Shown here one piece after another: positions 33,895-41,804 of a stretch of 56,684 nucleotides of DNA (its first letter is position 1; each line of letters opens with the position of its first letter). The stretch comes from CAG-390 sp045644325 (GTDB lineage Bacteria; Bacillota; Clostridia; Oscillospirales; CAG-272): contig JAZRGT010000074.1 of NCBI GenBank assembly GCA_045644325.1, forward strand, positions 1-56,684, written 5' to 3'. Below the pieces are notes generated by a model. It was not told the origin of the DNA and ran no database searches. It saw nothing but the letters and a program-made list of their open reading frames with translations. Both the position numbers and the translations under genes were made by a program.

Positions 33895-36354
33895 TTACTT
33901 TTTAAGTCCGAGCATTTCGACGGATTCGTCGCGCATCTTGTATTTGAGTATCTTGCCCGCCGCGTTCATCGGGAATTCGTTCACGAAAACGAAGTATCTC
34001 GGAACCTTATGCTTTGCGATCGAAGCGTTACCGAACTTCTTCATTTCCGCCTCGTCCGCACTCTCGCCCTTGTGGAGAATGATCCAGGCACAGCATTCCT
34101 CGCCGTAGGTCTCGTCGGGAACGCCGACGACCTGAACATCGCGAACCTTCGGGTTGGTCAGATAAAATTCCTCGATCTCGCGGGGATAGAGGTTCTCGCC
34201 GCCTCGGATGATCATATCCTTGAGTCTGCCCGTGACCTTATAGTAGCCGTCGGGGGTTCTCATACAGATGTCGCCCGAATGGAGCCAGCCGTCTGCGTCG
34301 ATCGCCTGCGCGGTCGCCTCGGGCATCTTATAGTAGCCCTTCATAATATTGAATCCGCGCGCAACGAATTCTCCGCTCTGTCCGTCGGGGAGCTCATCGC
34401 CGGTCTCGGGGTCGATGATCTTACATTCAACGCCGGGGAAAGCCGAGCCGACCGTCTCAACGCGGTGGTCAAGGTCCTCGTTGACCTCACCCATCGTACA
34501 GCCGGGTGCCGCCTCGGTCTGACCGTAGACCGAAATGATCTCGCGCATATTCATCTCGACCGACGCGCGGCGCATCAGGTCGGCGGGGCAATTTGCGCCA
34601 GCCATGATACCCGTTCTCATATATGAGAAGTCGGTCTTTGCAAAATCAGCGTGGTTGAACATCGCGATAAACATCGTCGGCACGCCGTTGAAGCAGGTTA
34701 TATGCTCGTCGTTTACGCAGGCGAGCGAGGATTTGGGCGAGAAATAGGGGATCGGACAGAGCGTTCCGCCGTGAGTCATCATCGACGTCATCGAAAGCAC
34801 CATTCCGAAGCAATGGAACATCGGAACCTGGATCATCATACGGTCCGCGGTCGAAAGATCCATTCTGTCGCCGATGGTCTTACCGTTGTTGACGATATTG
34901 CGGTGTGTCAGCATAACGCCCTTGGGGAATCCCGTCGTACCCGAGGTGTACTGCATATTGCAAACGTCGTCGGGCTTGACGAGCGAAGCACGTCTGCGTA
35001 CCTCCTCGCGCGGAACGAGCGAGGAACGCGAGAGCATCTGCTCCCAGGTAAGACAGCCGTCCATATCGAATCCGACGGTAACGACGTTGCGCAGGAAGGG
35101 CAGATTCTTTGAATAGAGAGGCTTGCCCGCTTCAAGCGTTTTGAGTTCGGGGCAAAGCTCCTCGATAATAGCTTTATAATTGATATCCTTGCAATACTCG
35201 ATCATAACGAGCGTGTGGGTATCCGACTGACGGAGCAGATACTCGATCTCGTGGATCTTATAAGCGGTATTTACTGTTACGAGGACCGCGCCGATCTTGG
35301 TGGTCGCCCAGAATGTAATGAACCACTCGGGAACGTTCGTCGCCCAGACGGCAACGTGGTCGCCCGCCTTTACGCCGAGCGAGATAAGCGCGGCGGCGCA
35401 TTCGTCAACGTCGCGGCGGAACTGCTCGTAGGTTCTCGTGTAATCAAGAGTAGGATATTTGAACGCGTATTGGTCGGGGTAGTTCTCTACCATAGCGTCG
35501 AGAACGTCCGAGAAGGTCGCTTCGATAACGTCATACTTTTTCCAGACGTAGGTACCCGTCTTCGCACGGTTATAATAGGTGCGGTCAAAGGACTTTTTAT
35601 TGCGCGACAGAGAGGAAATATAGTTGGTAAAATGAGTCAGAACGATGTCGGCATCCTCGATCTCCTCGTTCCACGCGGCGCAGATAAAGCCGTCGTAATT
35701 GAGGGAGGACAGCGCGCCGATCAGCTTTTCGACGTCAAGGTCGCCCTCGCCGATAAGAACGGTCTTGCCGTCCTTCATATCGCCGAGGCGGACGTACTTG
35801 ATATACGCGCCGAGGGTCTTGATAGTCGCCTCTGCCGTCTCGCCCGCACCGAAATAGGTGCCTCGTACGTTCCACGCCGCACCGACGGATGCCGACGCGA
35901 AGTGATTGATGATGCCGATCACGTTTTCGGTATTGGAAAGATAACCGATGGTTTCAAAAAGCATATTGACATCGAGATCGTCCGCGCGCTTGATCGCGGC
36001 GGAGAGCTTTCCGTCGAGGACTTCATAGGAAGGAAATTCTTCGATACGGACTATGACGTTCTCGATGCCCGACAGAGCCGCCATTTCAACGTATTTCAGC
36101 ACGAGCTCGGAGGTTGTTTTTTCGCTTTCAACGGGATCGGGCATACGGAGTGCCGAAACCGCGAGATTTCTGTTGACGAGCTTTCTCTTGGCATCGGCAA
36201 CACGGTCGCGGCGGAGGATGCTGTCGTGATGACCGCTTCTCTCCTTCAGCGCGTCGTAGATCTCAAAGCCCTCAAAGCCGTAATCGTAGGCAAAGCGGCA
36301 GGTGTCGAGAAATGACGGACGGCTGACGTTTTTGGTTGAAAATACTATCTTCAT
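33895..36354 (-). CDS. TIM-barrel (isomerase-like) - acyl-CoA synthetase fusion
   Basis: An 819-residue fusion. Residues 1-250 resemble a xylose-isomerase-like TIM barrel: MKIVFSTKNVSR, GFEGFEIYDAL, ENVIVRIEEFPS, MLFETIGYL with a likely metal Glu134, then GAAWNVRGTYF, VRLGDMKDG and IGEGDLDVEKL. The Asp-x-x-His metal pair of active isomerases is replaced (WNVRG), so catalysis is doubtful. Residues about 275-815 form a FadD-type AMP-dependent synthetase: P-loop YTSGTTGFPKG (469-479), VPMFHCFGM, VYGQTEAAPG, HSGDICMRTPDGY, GRLKDMIIRGGENLYP and catalytic Lys in AAGKILKYKMR. It starts 3 bases after the LeuA-like gene, so it is translationally coupled. This domain order is unusual. Substrate unknown. 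Confidence 0.9.
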   Translation of the reverse strand: MKIVFSTKNVSRPSFLDTCRFAYDYGFEGFEIYDALKERSGHHDSILRRDRVADAKRKLVNRNLAVSALRMPDPVESEKTTSELVLKYVEMAALSGIENVIVRIEEFPSYEVLDGKLSAAIKRADDLDVNMLFETIGYLSNTENVIGIINHFASASVGAAWNVRGTYFGAGETAEATIKTLGAYIKYVRLGDMKDGKTVLIGEGDLDVEKLIGALSSLNYDGFICAAWNEEIEDADIVLTHFTNYISSLSRNKKSFDRTYYNRAKTGTYVWKKYDVIEATFSDVLDAMVENYPDQYAFKYPTLDYTRTYEQFRRDVDECAAALISLGVKAGDHVAVWATNVPEWFITFWATTKIGAVLVTVNTAYKIHEIEYLLRQSDTHTLVMIEYCKDINYKAIIEELCPELKTLEAGKPLYSKNLPFLRNVVTVGFDMDGCLTWEQMLSRSSLVPREEVRRRASLVKPDDVCNMQYTSGTTGFPKGVMLTHRNIVNNGKTIGDRMDLSTADRMMIQVPMFHCFGMVLSMTSMMTHGGTLCPIPYFSPKSSLACVNDEHITCFNGVPTMFIAMFNHADFAKTDFSYMRTGIMAGANCPADLMRRASVEMNMREIISVYGQTEAAPGCTMGEVNEDLDHRVETVGSAFPGVECKIIDPETGDELPDGQSGEFVARGFNIMKGYYKMPEATAQAIDADGWLHSGDICMRTPDGYYKVTGRLKDMIIRGGENLYPREIEEFYLTNPKVRDVQVVGVPDETYGEECCAWIILHKGESADEAEMKKFGNASIAKHKVPRYFVFVNEFPMNAAGKILKYKMRDESVEMLGLKK

Positions 36355-36357
36355 ACC

Positions 36358-37746
36358 TTACGCCTCCTCAAAAACGATCTTGTTGAGCGCGTTGATATAA
36401 GCTCTGATACTTGCCGCGATGATGTCGGTCGAGGTGCCGTTGCCCGAATAGAGCTTTCCGCCCTCGCGGAGTCTGACGAGAGCCGAGCCGAGCGCCTCCT
36501 TGCCCTCGGTGACCGACTGTACCTGATAATCGTCAAGCTCGTAGTGATGTCCGATGCACTGCTCGATCGCGCGGAAAGCCGAATCGATAGGACCGTCGCC
36601 CGCGCTCACGCCGCAAATGATCTCGCCGTCGCACTTGAGAGTAATCTGCGTCATAGAGCTTGAGAGATTGCTGCTTGTTGTTGTATAGGTCTCAAAATGA
36701 TAGGTCGAGGGTGCCTGCATAGCCGAGCTTGCGATCAGCGCCTCAAATTCCTTCGCGCCGACAGCGCCCTTCTTCTCGCAGACCTGCGCGAGAGCCTTAT
36801 ATACGTTTCCGATATCCGAATCCGAAAGCTCGTAGCCAAGCAGAGCCGAAGCCTCGGCTACCTGCGAGAGCGTGGAATCCGAATCAAGAAGGATATTACT
36901 TCTGTCACCGATCTCGTTGTCGGTCTCATCGGTTGTATGCTTAATGCCCGAGAGCATATCATCAACGCTCGAGTGGATCTTGGTTCGGTTGAGTCCGATC
37001 TCGGCGTCGATCTGTGCCGAGCATGCGCTTACTGCATCGGACAACTCGCCCGCGATAAGTGCATCCTTGCCGATCATAGCGCATTTCAGACCGTCTGCGC
37101 CACAGCCGATAGCGGCGAAAGCAGATGCGACAGCCATATTGATGCGGTCGGATACCTGAACGTAAACGGGAAGCTTAACCGCCGCCTTTACCTTCGCGAC
37201 GAGCTCTGCGATCTGATCGGGAGTCGATGCGCCCGCATCGTCGCAGACGGTGATGATACCCGCGCCGTTCTCCTCGGCTGTCTTTGCGGCGGCGATGAGG
37301 AAGTCCTCGTCCGCGCGTGTAGCGTCGAGCGCGGAGAATTCAACGTCGGCACAGAGTGCGCGTGCGGCGGCGGTGAGTTCGGCGATCTTCTCGAGCATCT
37401 TCGCCTGCTTTATATGATAGGTATATTCCATTTGAATGGTGGAAACAGGCAGCTCGACCTGAAGACGGGGGGATTTTGCATCCTTTACACATTCAAAAGC
37501 AGCTGCGACGTCCTCAGCCGTAAAGCCCACGGGGATGGCAAGGACGGCGTTTTTAACGTTTTTAGCAATAGTCTTATAAATAATCGAATCCTCACGAAGC
37601 TTTTTAACGCGGGGAAGCTCCACAGCATCCGCACCCAGCGCATCCGCGCAACCTGCGATTGCGGATTTTTCGCGGAACAAAAGCGAAACTGCGCGATCCT
37701 CGGAAAGCTTTTTAAGTGTGACGTCGGAAATATTGATCTTTCTCAT
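36358..37746 (-). CDS. 2-isopropylmalate synthase-like protein lacking the catalytic metal site
   Basis: A 462-residue homologue of LeuA. The N-terminal barrel keeps family stretches (VEFSALDATRADEDFL residues 135-150, VCDDAGASTPDQI 167-179, NMAVASAFAAIGCGADG 203-219), but key sites are lost. The TTLRDGEQ motif reads VTLKKLSE (Arg-Asp gone). The HxH metal motif reads QVS (197-199). GxGERAGN reads MIGKDALIAG. The C-terminal LeuA regulatory domain (about 330-455) is well kept: GDGPIDSAFRAIE, YQVQSVTEGKEALGSALV and GNGTSTDIIAASIRAYINALN. It may be a leucine-sensing pseudoenzyme. First gene of the Leu T-box operon. ATG 37746 has AAAGGGG upstream. Confidence 0.85.
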   Translation of the reverse strand: MRKINISDVTLKKLSEDRAVSLLFREKSAIAGCADALGADAVELPRVKKLREDSIIYKTIAKNVKNAVLAIPVGFTAEDVAAAFECVKDAKSPRLQVELPVSTIQMEYTYHIKQAKMLEKIAELTAAARALCADVEFSALDATRADEDFLIAAAKTAEENGAGIITVCDDAGASTPDQIAELVAKVKAAVKLPVYVQVSDRINMAVASAFAAIGCGADGLKCAMIGKDALIAGELSDAVSACSAQIDAEIGLNRTKIHSSVDDMLSGIKHTTDETDNEIGDRSNILLDSDSTLSQVAEASALLGYELSDSDIGNVYKALAQVCEKKGAVGAKEFEALIASSAMQAPSTYHFETYTTTSSNLSSSMTQITLKCDGEIICGVSAGDGPIDSAFRAIEQCIGHHYELDDYQVQSVTEGKEALGSALVRLREGGKLYSGNGTSTDIIAASIRAYINALNKIVFEEA

Positions 37747-37793
37747 TTTTGAAAACCCCTTTCAAAATACAAATAAAACGAAATCGTGAAAAC

Positions 37794-38064
37794 AAAAAAC
37801 GTCTCCGCTCTTTGTTGCTTCAAAGAGACGAAAACGTACAAGTCTTTGTTTCCGCGGTACCACTCTTTTTCATCCCCGACGGGATGCACTTTGGATGCTA
37901 ATACATCTTAACTCTGTAACGGGAGTTCCCGGGAGCCGCTACTGATTTCACGGCAACCGCTCCGCGGTGAGTTCGACGACTCCCTCACTATGCCTCACAC
38001 CAACCGGCATTTCTCTGAAAATGAAAGTGTTCGTTTACTATTCCGCATCATTGCGTTTTTAATT
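37794..38064 (-). promoter_or_regulatory. T-box leader, leucine specifier
   Basis: Read on the minus strand: AATAGTAAACG near 38031-38043 (AGTA-type), AGAGAAATGCCGGTTGGTG near 37998-38016, a specifier CTC (forward GAG at 37969-37971) in GTCGAACTCACCGCGGAG, the T-box GAGTGGTACCGCGG at 37852-37865, and a terminator CGTCTCTTTG/CAAAGAGCGGAGACG followed by TTTTTT (37794-37830). CTC is a Leu codon and stands in the canonical GAA-codon-A context. Uncharged leucyl-tRNA should promote read-through into the LeuA-like operon. Confidence 0.92.
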
Positions 38065-38070
38065 TGTTAA

Positions 38071-38099
38071 ATTATATCACAACGCGTGGGGGTTGTCAA
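38071..38099 (-). promoter_or_regulatory. consensus promoter of Leu T-box operon
   Basis: Minus strand TTGACA (38094-38099), 17-base spacer, TATAAT (38071-38076) with an upstream TGA. Confidence 0.92.
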
Positions 38100-38180
38100 G
38101 TGTTTTTTTAAAAAAAGTTTCAGAGCACGAGATCAGCCCGCCTTGGTGTTTCAATTTTTATTGATCATTCTTCCGATCAA

Positions 38181-38209
38181 TTGACTTTTTTCAACTTTTG
38201 TGTTATTAT
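38181..38209 (+). promoter_or_regulatory. promoter of GT8-acyltransferase operon
   Basis: TTGACT (38181-38186), 17-base spacer, TATTAT (38204-38209) with an upstream TGT. It points to the gene starting at 38296. Confidence 0.75.
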
Positions 38210-38295
38210 TATTCCGATAATATCAGTTATTACGCAAACAAAATACCGCTTGCGGCATATTATGCGGCATAGTATTTCACGGAGGAACTGTCATT

Positions 38296-39240
38296 TTGAA
38301 TCATATTAATAATATAGTTGCAGACGAGATCCCGGTGTTTTTTTCGACAGACGATCACTATATTCCATTCCTCGACGTTGCCATCGCTTCGATGATCGAA
38401 AACGCCTCGAAGAAGTATAAATACAGAATTATCGTTCTCAATACCGGACTCGATCCCGATAACGTTGTAAAAATAAAGCGAAGAGAGACTGATGCCTTTG
38501 CGATCGACTTTGTCGATATGTCCGAGGATCTTAAGCACATAAAGGCACGCTTCAAGAACGTCTACCACTTCTCGATCGTGACCTACTACCGCCTTTTCAT
38601 CGCCTCGCTTTTCCCGAATCTTGATAAGATAATCTACCTTGACTGCGACATCGTGGTTCTCGGCGATATTTCGGAGCTGTATAACACCGATCTCGGCGAC
38701 GCCGTTTTTGCTGCTGCACCCGAGCAGTTCGTCCGCAACACTCACGAATTTCGCGTTTATGCCGAAAAGGCCCTTGGCGTCGATCCCGACGGCTACGTCA
38801 ATGCGGGCGTTCTTGTGCTCAGCCTCGAGCAGTTCAGACGGAATGAGATCGAAAAGAAATTCGTCGAGCTTCTGACAGAATACGACTTCGATCTGCTCGA
38901 CCCCGATCAGGCTTACTTGAATTATCTTTGCGCGGGCAAGATATTCGTCTTGCCGAACGGCTGGAACAAGGAGCCGATGCCCCTTCCTTGTGAGGGCAAA
39001 AAGAACATCGTACATTACGCTCTTTACAAAAAGCCGTGGCAGTACGATGACGTCATCGACGGTGAGTATTTCCGACACTACGCAAAGAGTTCTCCGTTCT
39101 ACGGCGAGATCCTCAGCCGCCGCAGCGCTTTCGGAGAAAAGGAACGCGCCAAAAGCGAAGCTGTCGCCCACGATATACTCGTTCACGCAAATAAGATAGT
39201 CAACTCGGACTGCACATTTATGAAATTACTCAAGAACTGA
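38296..39240 (+). CDS. glycosyltransferase family 8 protein
   Basis: A 314-residue GT8 enzyme (LgtC-like retaining galactosyl- or glucosyltransferase). Motifs: IPVFFSTDDHYIPFL (residues 12-26), the metal-binding DxD in YLDCDIVVLGD (Asp116, Asp118), GYVNAGVLVLSLEQFR near 170, DPDQAYLN and IVHYALYKKPW near the C-terminus. No signal or membrane segment. The start is TTG at 38296, with GGAGG at 38281-38285; no ATG is suitably placed. It leads a three-gene operon with two acyltransferases, suggesting synthesis of an acylated glycolipid or surface glycan. Confidence 0.92.
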   Translation: MNHINNIVADEIPVFFSTDDHYIPFLDVAIASMIENASKKYKYRIIVLNTGLDPDNVVKIKRRETDAFAIDFVDMSEDLKHIKARFKNVYHFSIVTYYRLFIASLFPNLDKIIYLDCDIVVLGDISELYNTDLGDAVFAAAPEQFVRNTHEFRVYAEKALGVDPDGYVNAGVLVLSLEQFRRNEIEKKFVELLTEYDFDLLDPDQAYLNYLCAGKIFVLPNGWNKEPMPLPCEGKKNIVHYALYKKPWQYDDVIDGEYFRHYAKSSPFYGEILSRRSAFGEKERAKSEAVAHDILVHANKIVNSDCTFMKLLKN

Positions 39241-39251
39241 AGTGAGATAAA

Positions 39252-40082
39252 ATGGGAAAGTCAGCACATAAGCTTGAATTACAAAGAAGGATCGCGGATC
39301 TCGAAAAAAAGCAGCTCTGGCACCTTGACGTAGAGGACGATCCCGAAACATACCCTCTTATGCCCGATATGGTCGATTATCTCAACGAAAAGCTCTCAAG
39401 CCGTATCAAAAACAAGATCGCCAACATTATGGGCGCGAGATTCTTCGACAAGCTGATAGAAAACCGTCAGCTTATTATAAAGGAAGTCCGCGGCATTGAA
39501 AATTTCCGTGCCGTCAAAGGTGGCAGGATAGTCACCTGCAACCATTTCAGCGTTGGTGACAACTATGCGGTCTGGGTCGCGCTCCGCGGTCATATGGAAG
39601 GGAAGCTGCTTTATAAGGTCATCCGCGAGGGCAACTATACTAATCCTCCGAAGCCCTTTGGACTTTTTATGCGGCATTGCAACACCCTGCCGCTTTCAAG
39701 TCAGCTTCCGACGATGAAGAAGTTTCTGAAGGCAGTCGAAGTGCTCCTCGGCAGAGGCGAAACGATACTCATCTACCCCGAGCAGGGTATGTGGTGGAAC
39801 TACCGCAAGCCCCGCCCGATGCAGGACGGTGCGTTTTCCCTTGCAGTCCGCAACAAGGCCCCCATCGTTCCGATCTTTATCACAATGGAGGACAGCGAAG
39901 TGATCGACGGCGACGGCTTCCCGGTTCAGGAGTTCACGCTTCATATTCTTCCCGCCATATATCCCGACACCTCGCTTTCGTCCGCCGAAGCAAAAGCAAA
40001 GATGAAAAATGAGAACTACGCGGCGTGGGTGAGAGTCTACGAGGATTTCTACGGCAAGCCGCTGGTATATTCCGAAGAATGA
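39252..40082 (+). CDS. PlsC-like 1-acylglycerol-phosphate acyltransferase family protein
   Basis: A 276-residue acyltransferase of the PlsC/LPLAT family. Block I is CNHFSVGDN, the HX4D catalytic motif. Block III ILIYPEQGMWW replaces FPEGTRS. Block IV is APIVPIFI. A hydrophobic membrane-association segment is not obvious; the N-terminal 60 residues are charged. It starts 11 bases after the GT8 gene and its stop overlaps the next ATG. It probably esterifies a lipid or glycolipid intermediate; the Gln and Trp in block III differ from phosphatidic acid synthases, so the acceptor may not be lysophosphatidate. Confidence 0.85.
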   Translation: MGKSAHKLELQRRIADLEKKQLWHLDVEDDPETYPLMPDMVDYLNEKLSSRIKNKIANIMGARFFDKLIENRQLIIKEVRGIENFRAVKGGRIVTCNHFSVGDNYAVWVALRGHMEGKLLYKVIREGNYTNPPKPFGLFMRHCNTLPLSSQLPTMKKFLKAVEVLLGRGETILIYPEQGMWWNYRKPRPMQDGAFSLAVRNKAPIVPIFITMEDSEVIDGDGFPVQEFTLHILPAIYPDTSLSSAEAKAKMKNENYAAWVRVYEDFYGKPLVYSEE

Positions 40083-40639
40083 AGCTCTATCTTACAACAA
40101 TCGGGATAGCAATGCTCATAATTTCCGCGGTCAATATTGCTATTGGCACATCAACGTGGTATTATATCGTAATCTCCGTGATCTGGTGCACCGCGCTGCA
40201 GTTCGCCATCGACGGCACGCTTGCGTTCCTGATAAACAAAATGCCAAACAGATGGTTCGGTGCGGACAACGCGCTCTACTACGTTTCGGAAGCCGAAAAA
40301 AAGCTTTATAAAAAGCTGCGCGTGAAATTCTGGAAAGATAAAGTATGGGAGCTCGGCGGGCTCGGCGGATTCAGCAAAAAGCATTGCACAGAACCCTCGA
40401 ACCCCGAATATATTGAAAGATTCATCATCGAATGCAACAAGGGCGTGCTGACGCACCGCCTCTCCTATCCCGCCGGATTTCTGGCGATGCTGACACTCAC
40501 GGGTCTCCCCGTATTCACGGTAGCCCTGCCCGTTGCAATCGTAAACGTATATCTGAACATCCTGCCCACCCTTGCGTTGAGATATAATACCCCGAAGCTG
40601 AAACTGATCCTTGAAAGATTAAGAAGGAAGGCGGGATAA
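40079..40639 (+). CDS. CrtO-like (glycosyl-4,4'-diaponeurosporenoate acyltransferase family) membrane protein
   Basis: A 186-residue membrane protein with an N-terminal hydrophobic segment (about 5-24), a second (about 28-50) and one or two C-terminal ones (about 130-165). Between them lies YYVSEAEKKLYKKLRVKFWK, then ELGGLGGFSKKH and PEYIERFIIE, the pattern of the CrtO acyltransferase family known from staphyloxanthin synthesis. ATG 40079 overlaps the PlsC-like stop codon (ATGA). No carotenoid genes are present, so it probably acylates another glycolipid made by the GT8 and PlsC-like partners. A terminator follows at once. Confidence 0.78.
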   Translation: MKLYLTTIGIAMLIISAVNIAIGTSTWYYIVISVIWCTALQFAIDGTLAFLINKMPNRWFGADNALYYVSEAEKKLYKKLRVKFWKDKVWELGGLGGFSKKHCTEPSNPEYIERFIIECNKGVLTHRLSYPAGFLAMLTLTGLPVFTVALPVAIVNVYLNILPTLALRYNTPKLKLILERLRRKAG

Positions 40640-40666
40640 TAGAAAAACGGTATCGCAAGATACCGT
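40639..40666 (+). terminator. terminator of GT8-acyltransferase operon
   Basis: AAAAACGGTATC pairs with GATACCGTTTTT around GCAA. It overlaps the stop codon of the CrtO-like gene. Confidence 0.92.
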
Positions 40667-40687
40667 TTTTCCATATCGCATCCAAAT

Positions 40688-40798
40688 CACGGCGCAAGCC
40701 GTGTATATCATCAATTCCGAAGGAATTGTATATCATCGAGTCGCAGAGAAAATGCACCTTCGGCGATGATATACACGCTGATGCGTGATGATATACAC
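40688..40798. repeat. TGATGATATAC hairpin-chain repeat, copy 1
   Basis: A chain of short hairpins (CACGGCGCAAGCCGTG, CAATTCCGAAGGAATTG, CACGCTGATGCGTG) separated by GTATATCATC or its complement GATGATATAC. A direct copy lies at 41570-41693 with the same order, and the two flank the small lipoprotein gene. No ORF. Confidence 0.85.
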
Positions 40799-40821
40799 CT
40801 TTTGGCTCGGATTATTTGAAA

Positions 40822-41313
40822 TCACATTTCATAATCTATTATTTCCCGAGGCAGATACTTGAAGATAACGGCGTGCCATTCGTCATTGTCGCAGCTGAAA
40901 TGATTGCTGTCCGAAAAGTTTCCGTCCGAATCGTAGGCCTCGTTATATCCGTCGCAGGAGAGCAAGTCAAAGGAGCCGTCCGTATAATTGATCCGTACCA
41001 CCCAATCGTCAAAGACAAAGCTCGGATCAATGGCGGCGAGGACGATGATTATGTGGTCAGTAAAGCGTATTTTTGAAAGATCCTCAAAAAACTCCTCTGT
41101 CTGCTCCTCGGGGATAGTATAAGCGGGTGTTTCGCTATCAAGAAAGTCACTGTAATGGGACCTCGCTTGTCTCAGGTCATAGATCTCAACCGACGATACC
41201 GAAGCAGTGTCTAAATCATAATATTTGGTAAGCGGGATAATAATACAGCTGCAGAAAAGGCAGATCAAAATAAACGGCAGAAGAGCAGCGAGGATATATC
41301 TGATGCGTTTCAT
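40822..41313 (-). CDS. hypothetical small lipoprotein
   Basis: A 163-residue predicted lipoprotein: MKRIRYILAALLPFILICLF, then CSC as lipobox, then an acidic exported domain rich in Tyr and Asp with DHIIIVLAAIDPSFVFDDWV. No family recognised. It stands alone between two direct copies of a hairpin-chain repeat, read against the GT8 operon. Ribosome binding site AGGGAGG is at suitable distance from ATG 41313. Surface anchoring is inferred; function unknown. Confidence 0.75.
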   Translation of the reverse strand: MKRIRYILAALLPFILICLFCSCIIIPLTKYYDLDTASVSSVEIYDLRQARSHYSDFLDSETPAYTIPEEQTEEFFEDLSKIRFTDHIIIVLAAIDPSFVFDDWVVRINYTDGSFDLLSCDGYNEAYDSDGNFSDSNHFSCDNDEWHAVIFKYLPREIIDYEM

Positions 41314-41467
41314 TTGCGGTTTACCTCCCTTGAGTATTGCAATGTGATTATATGTAACTTTTGGGTTAAATAAATTATATCATAATTTTGGTTGTATTGC
41401 AATATCCCATGAAAGCTTTTTAAGTGATTGTAAAAACTACTGAAGTATGGAGGAATAGATATAGTAG

Positions 41468-41555
41468 CTCGTAATATAAAAAGCGGTATAATAAAAAGTC
41501 GAAAGGATACGCCTTTCTTCTTCCCGGTCGAAAACATAGTCGTTTAGGTGCGCAC
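41468..41555. repeat. TCGAAAACATAGTCG repeat, copy 1
   Basis: CTCGTAATAT, AAAAGCGGT, GTCGAAAGG, CGCCTTTCTTCTTCCC and TCGAAAACATAGTCGTTT, then GGTGCGCAC, occur here in the same order as in 43210-43297. Both mark the start of A+T-rich accessory DNA. No coding function is apparent. Confidence 0.8.
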
Positions 41556-41569
41556 TTTCGCATCTTAAT

Positions 41570-41693
41570 CACGGCGCAAGCCGTGTATATCATCAATCCG
41601 AAGGATTGTATATCATCAAGCCGCAAAAAATGCACCTTCGGTGATGATATACGCCTTCGGCGATGATATACACGCTGACGCGTGATGATATAC
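41570..41693. repeat. TGATGATATAC hairpin-chain repeat, copy 2
   Basis: Direct copy of 40688-40798: CACGGCGCAAGCCGTG, a CAATCCGAAGGATTG hairpin, CGCCTTCGGCG and CACGCTGACGCGTG, each followed by or preceded by GATGATATAC. It has one hairpin unit more than copy 1. Confidence 0.85.
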
Positions 41694-41804
41694 CAAGCCT
41701 GCGGCTTGGATAAAAAAAATGTCAAGCTTTTGCTTGTCGATTTTTTGCGAAAGAGCGACCAAAAGGTGCGTAAAGTGGGGTAAGAACGACTAAAAGTACA
41801 CCAT

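Noticed and set aside
35215..36315. 366-codon plus-strand frame
   Set aside because: It is antisense to the TIM-barrel/synthetase fusion and has no domain of its own.
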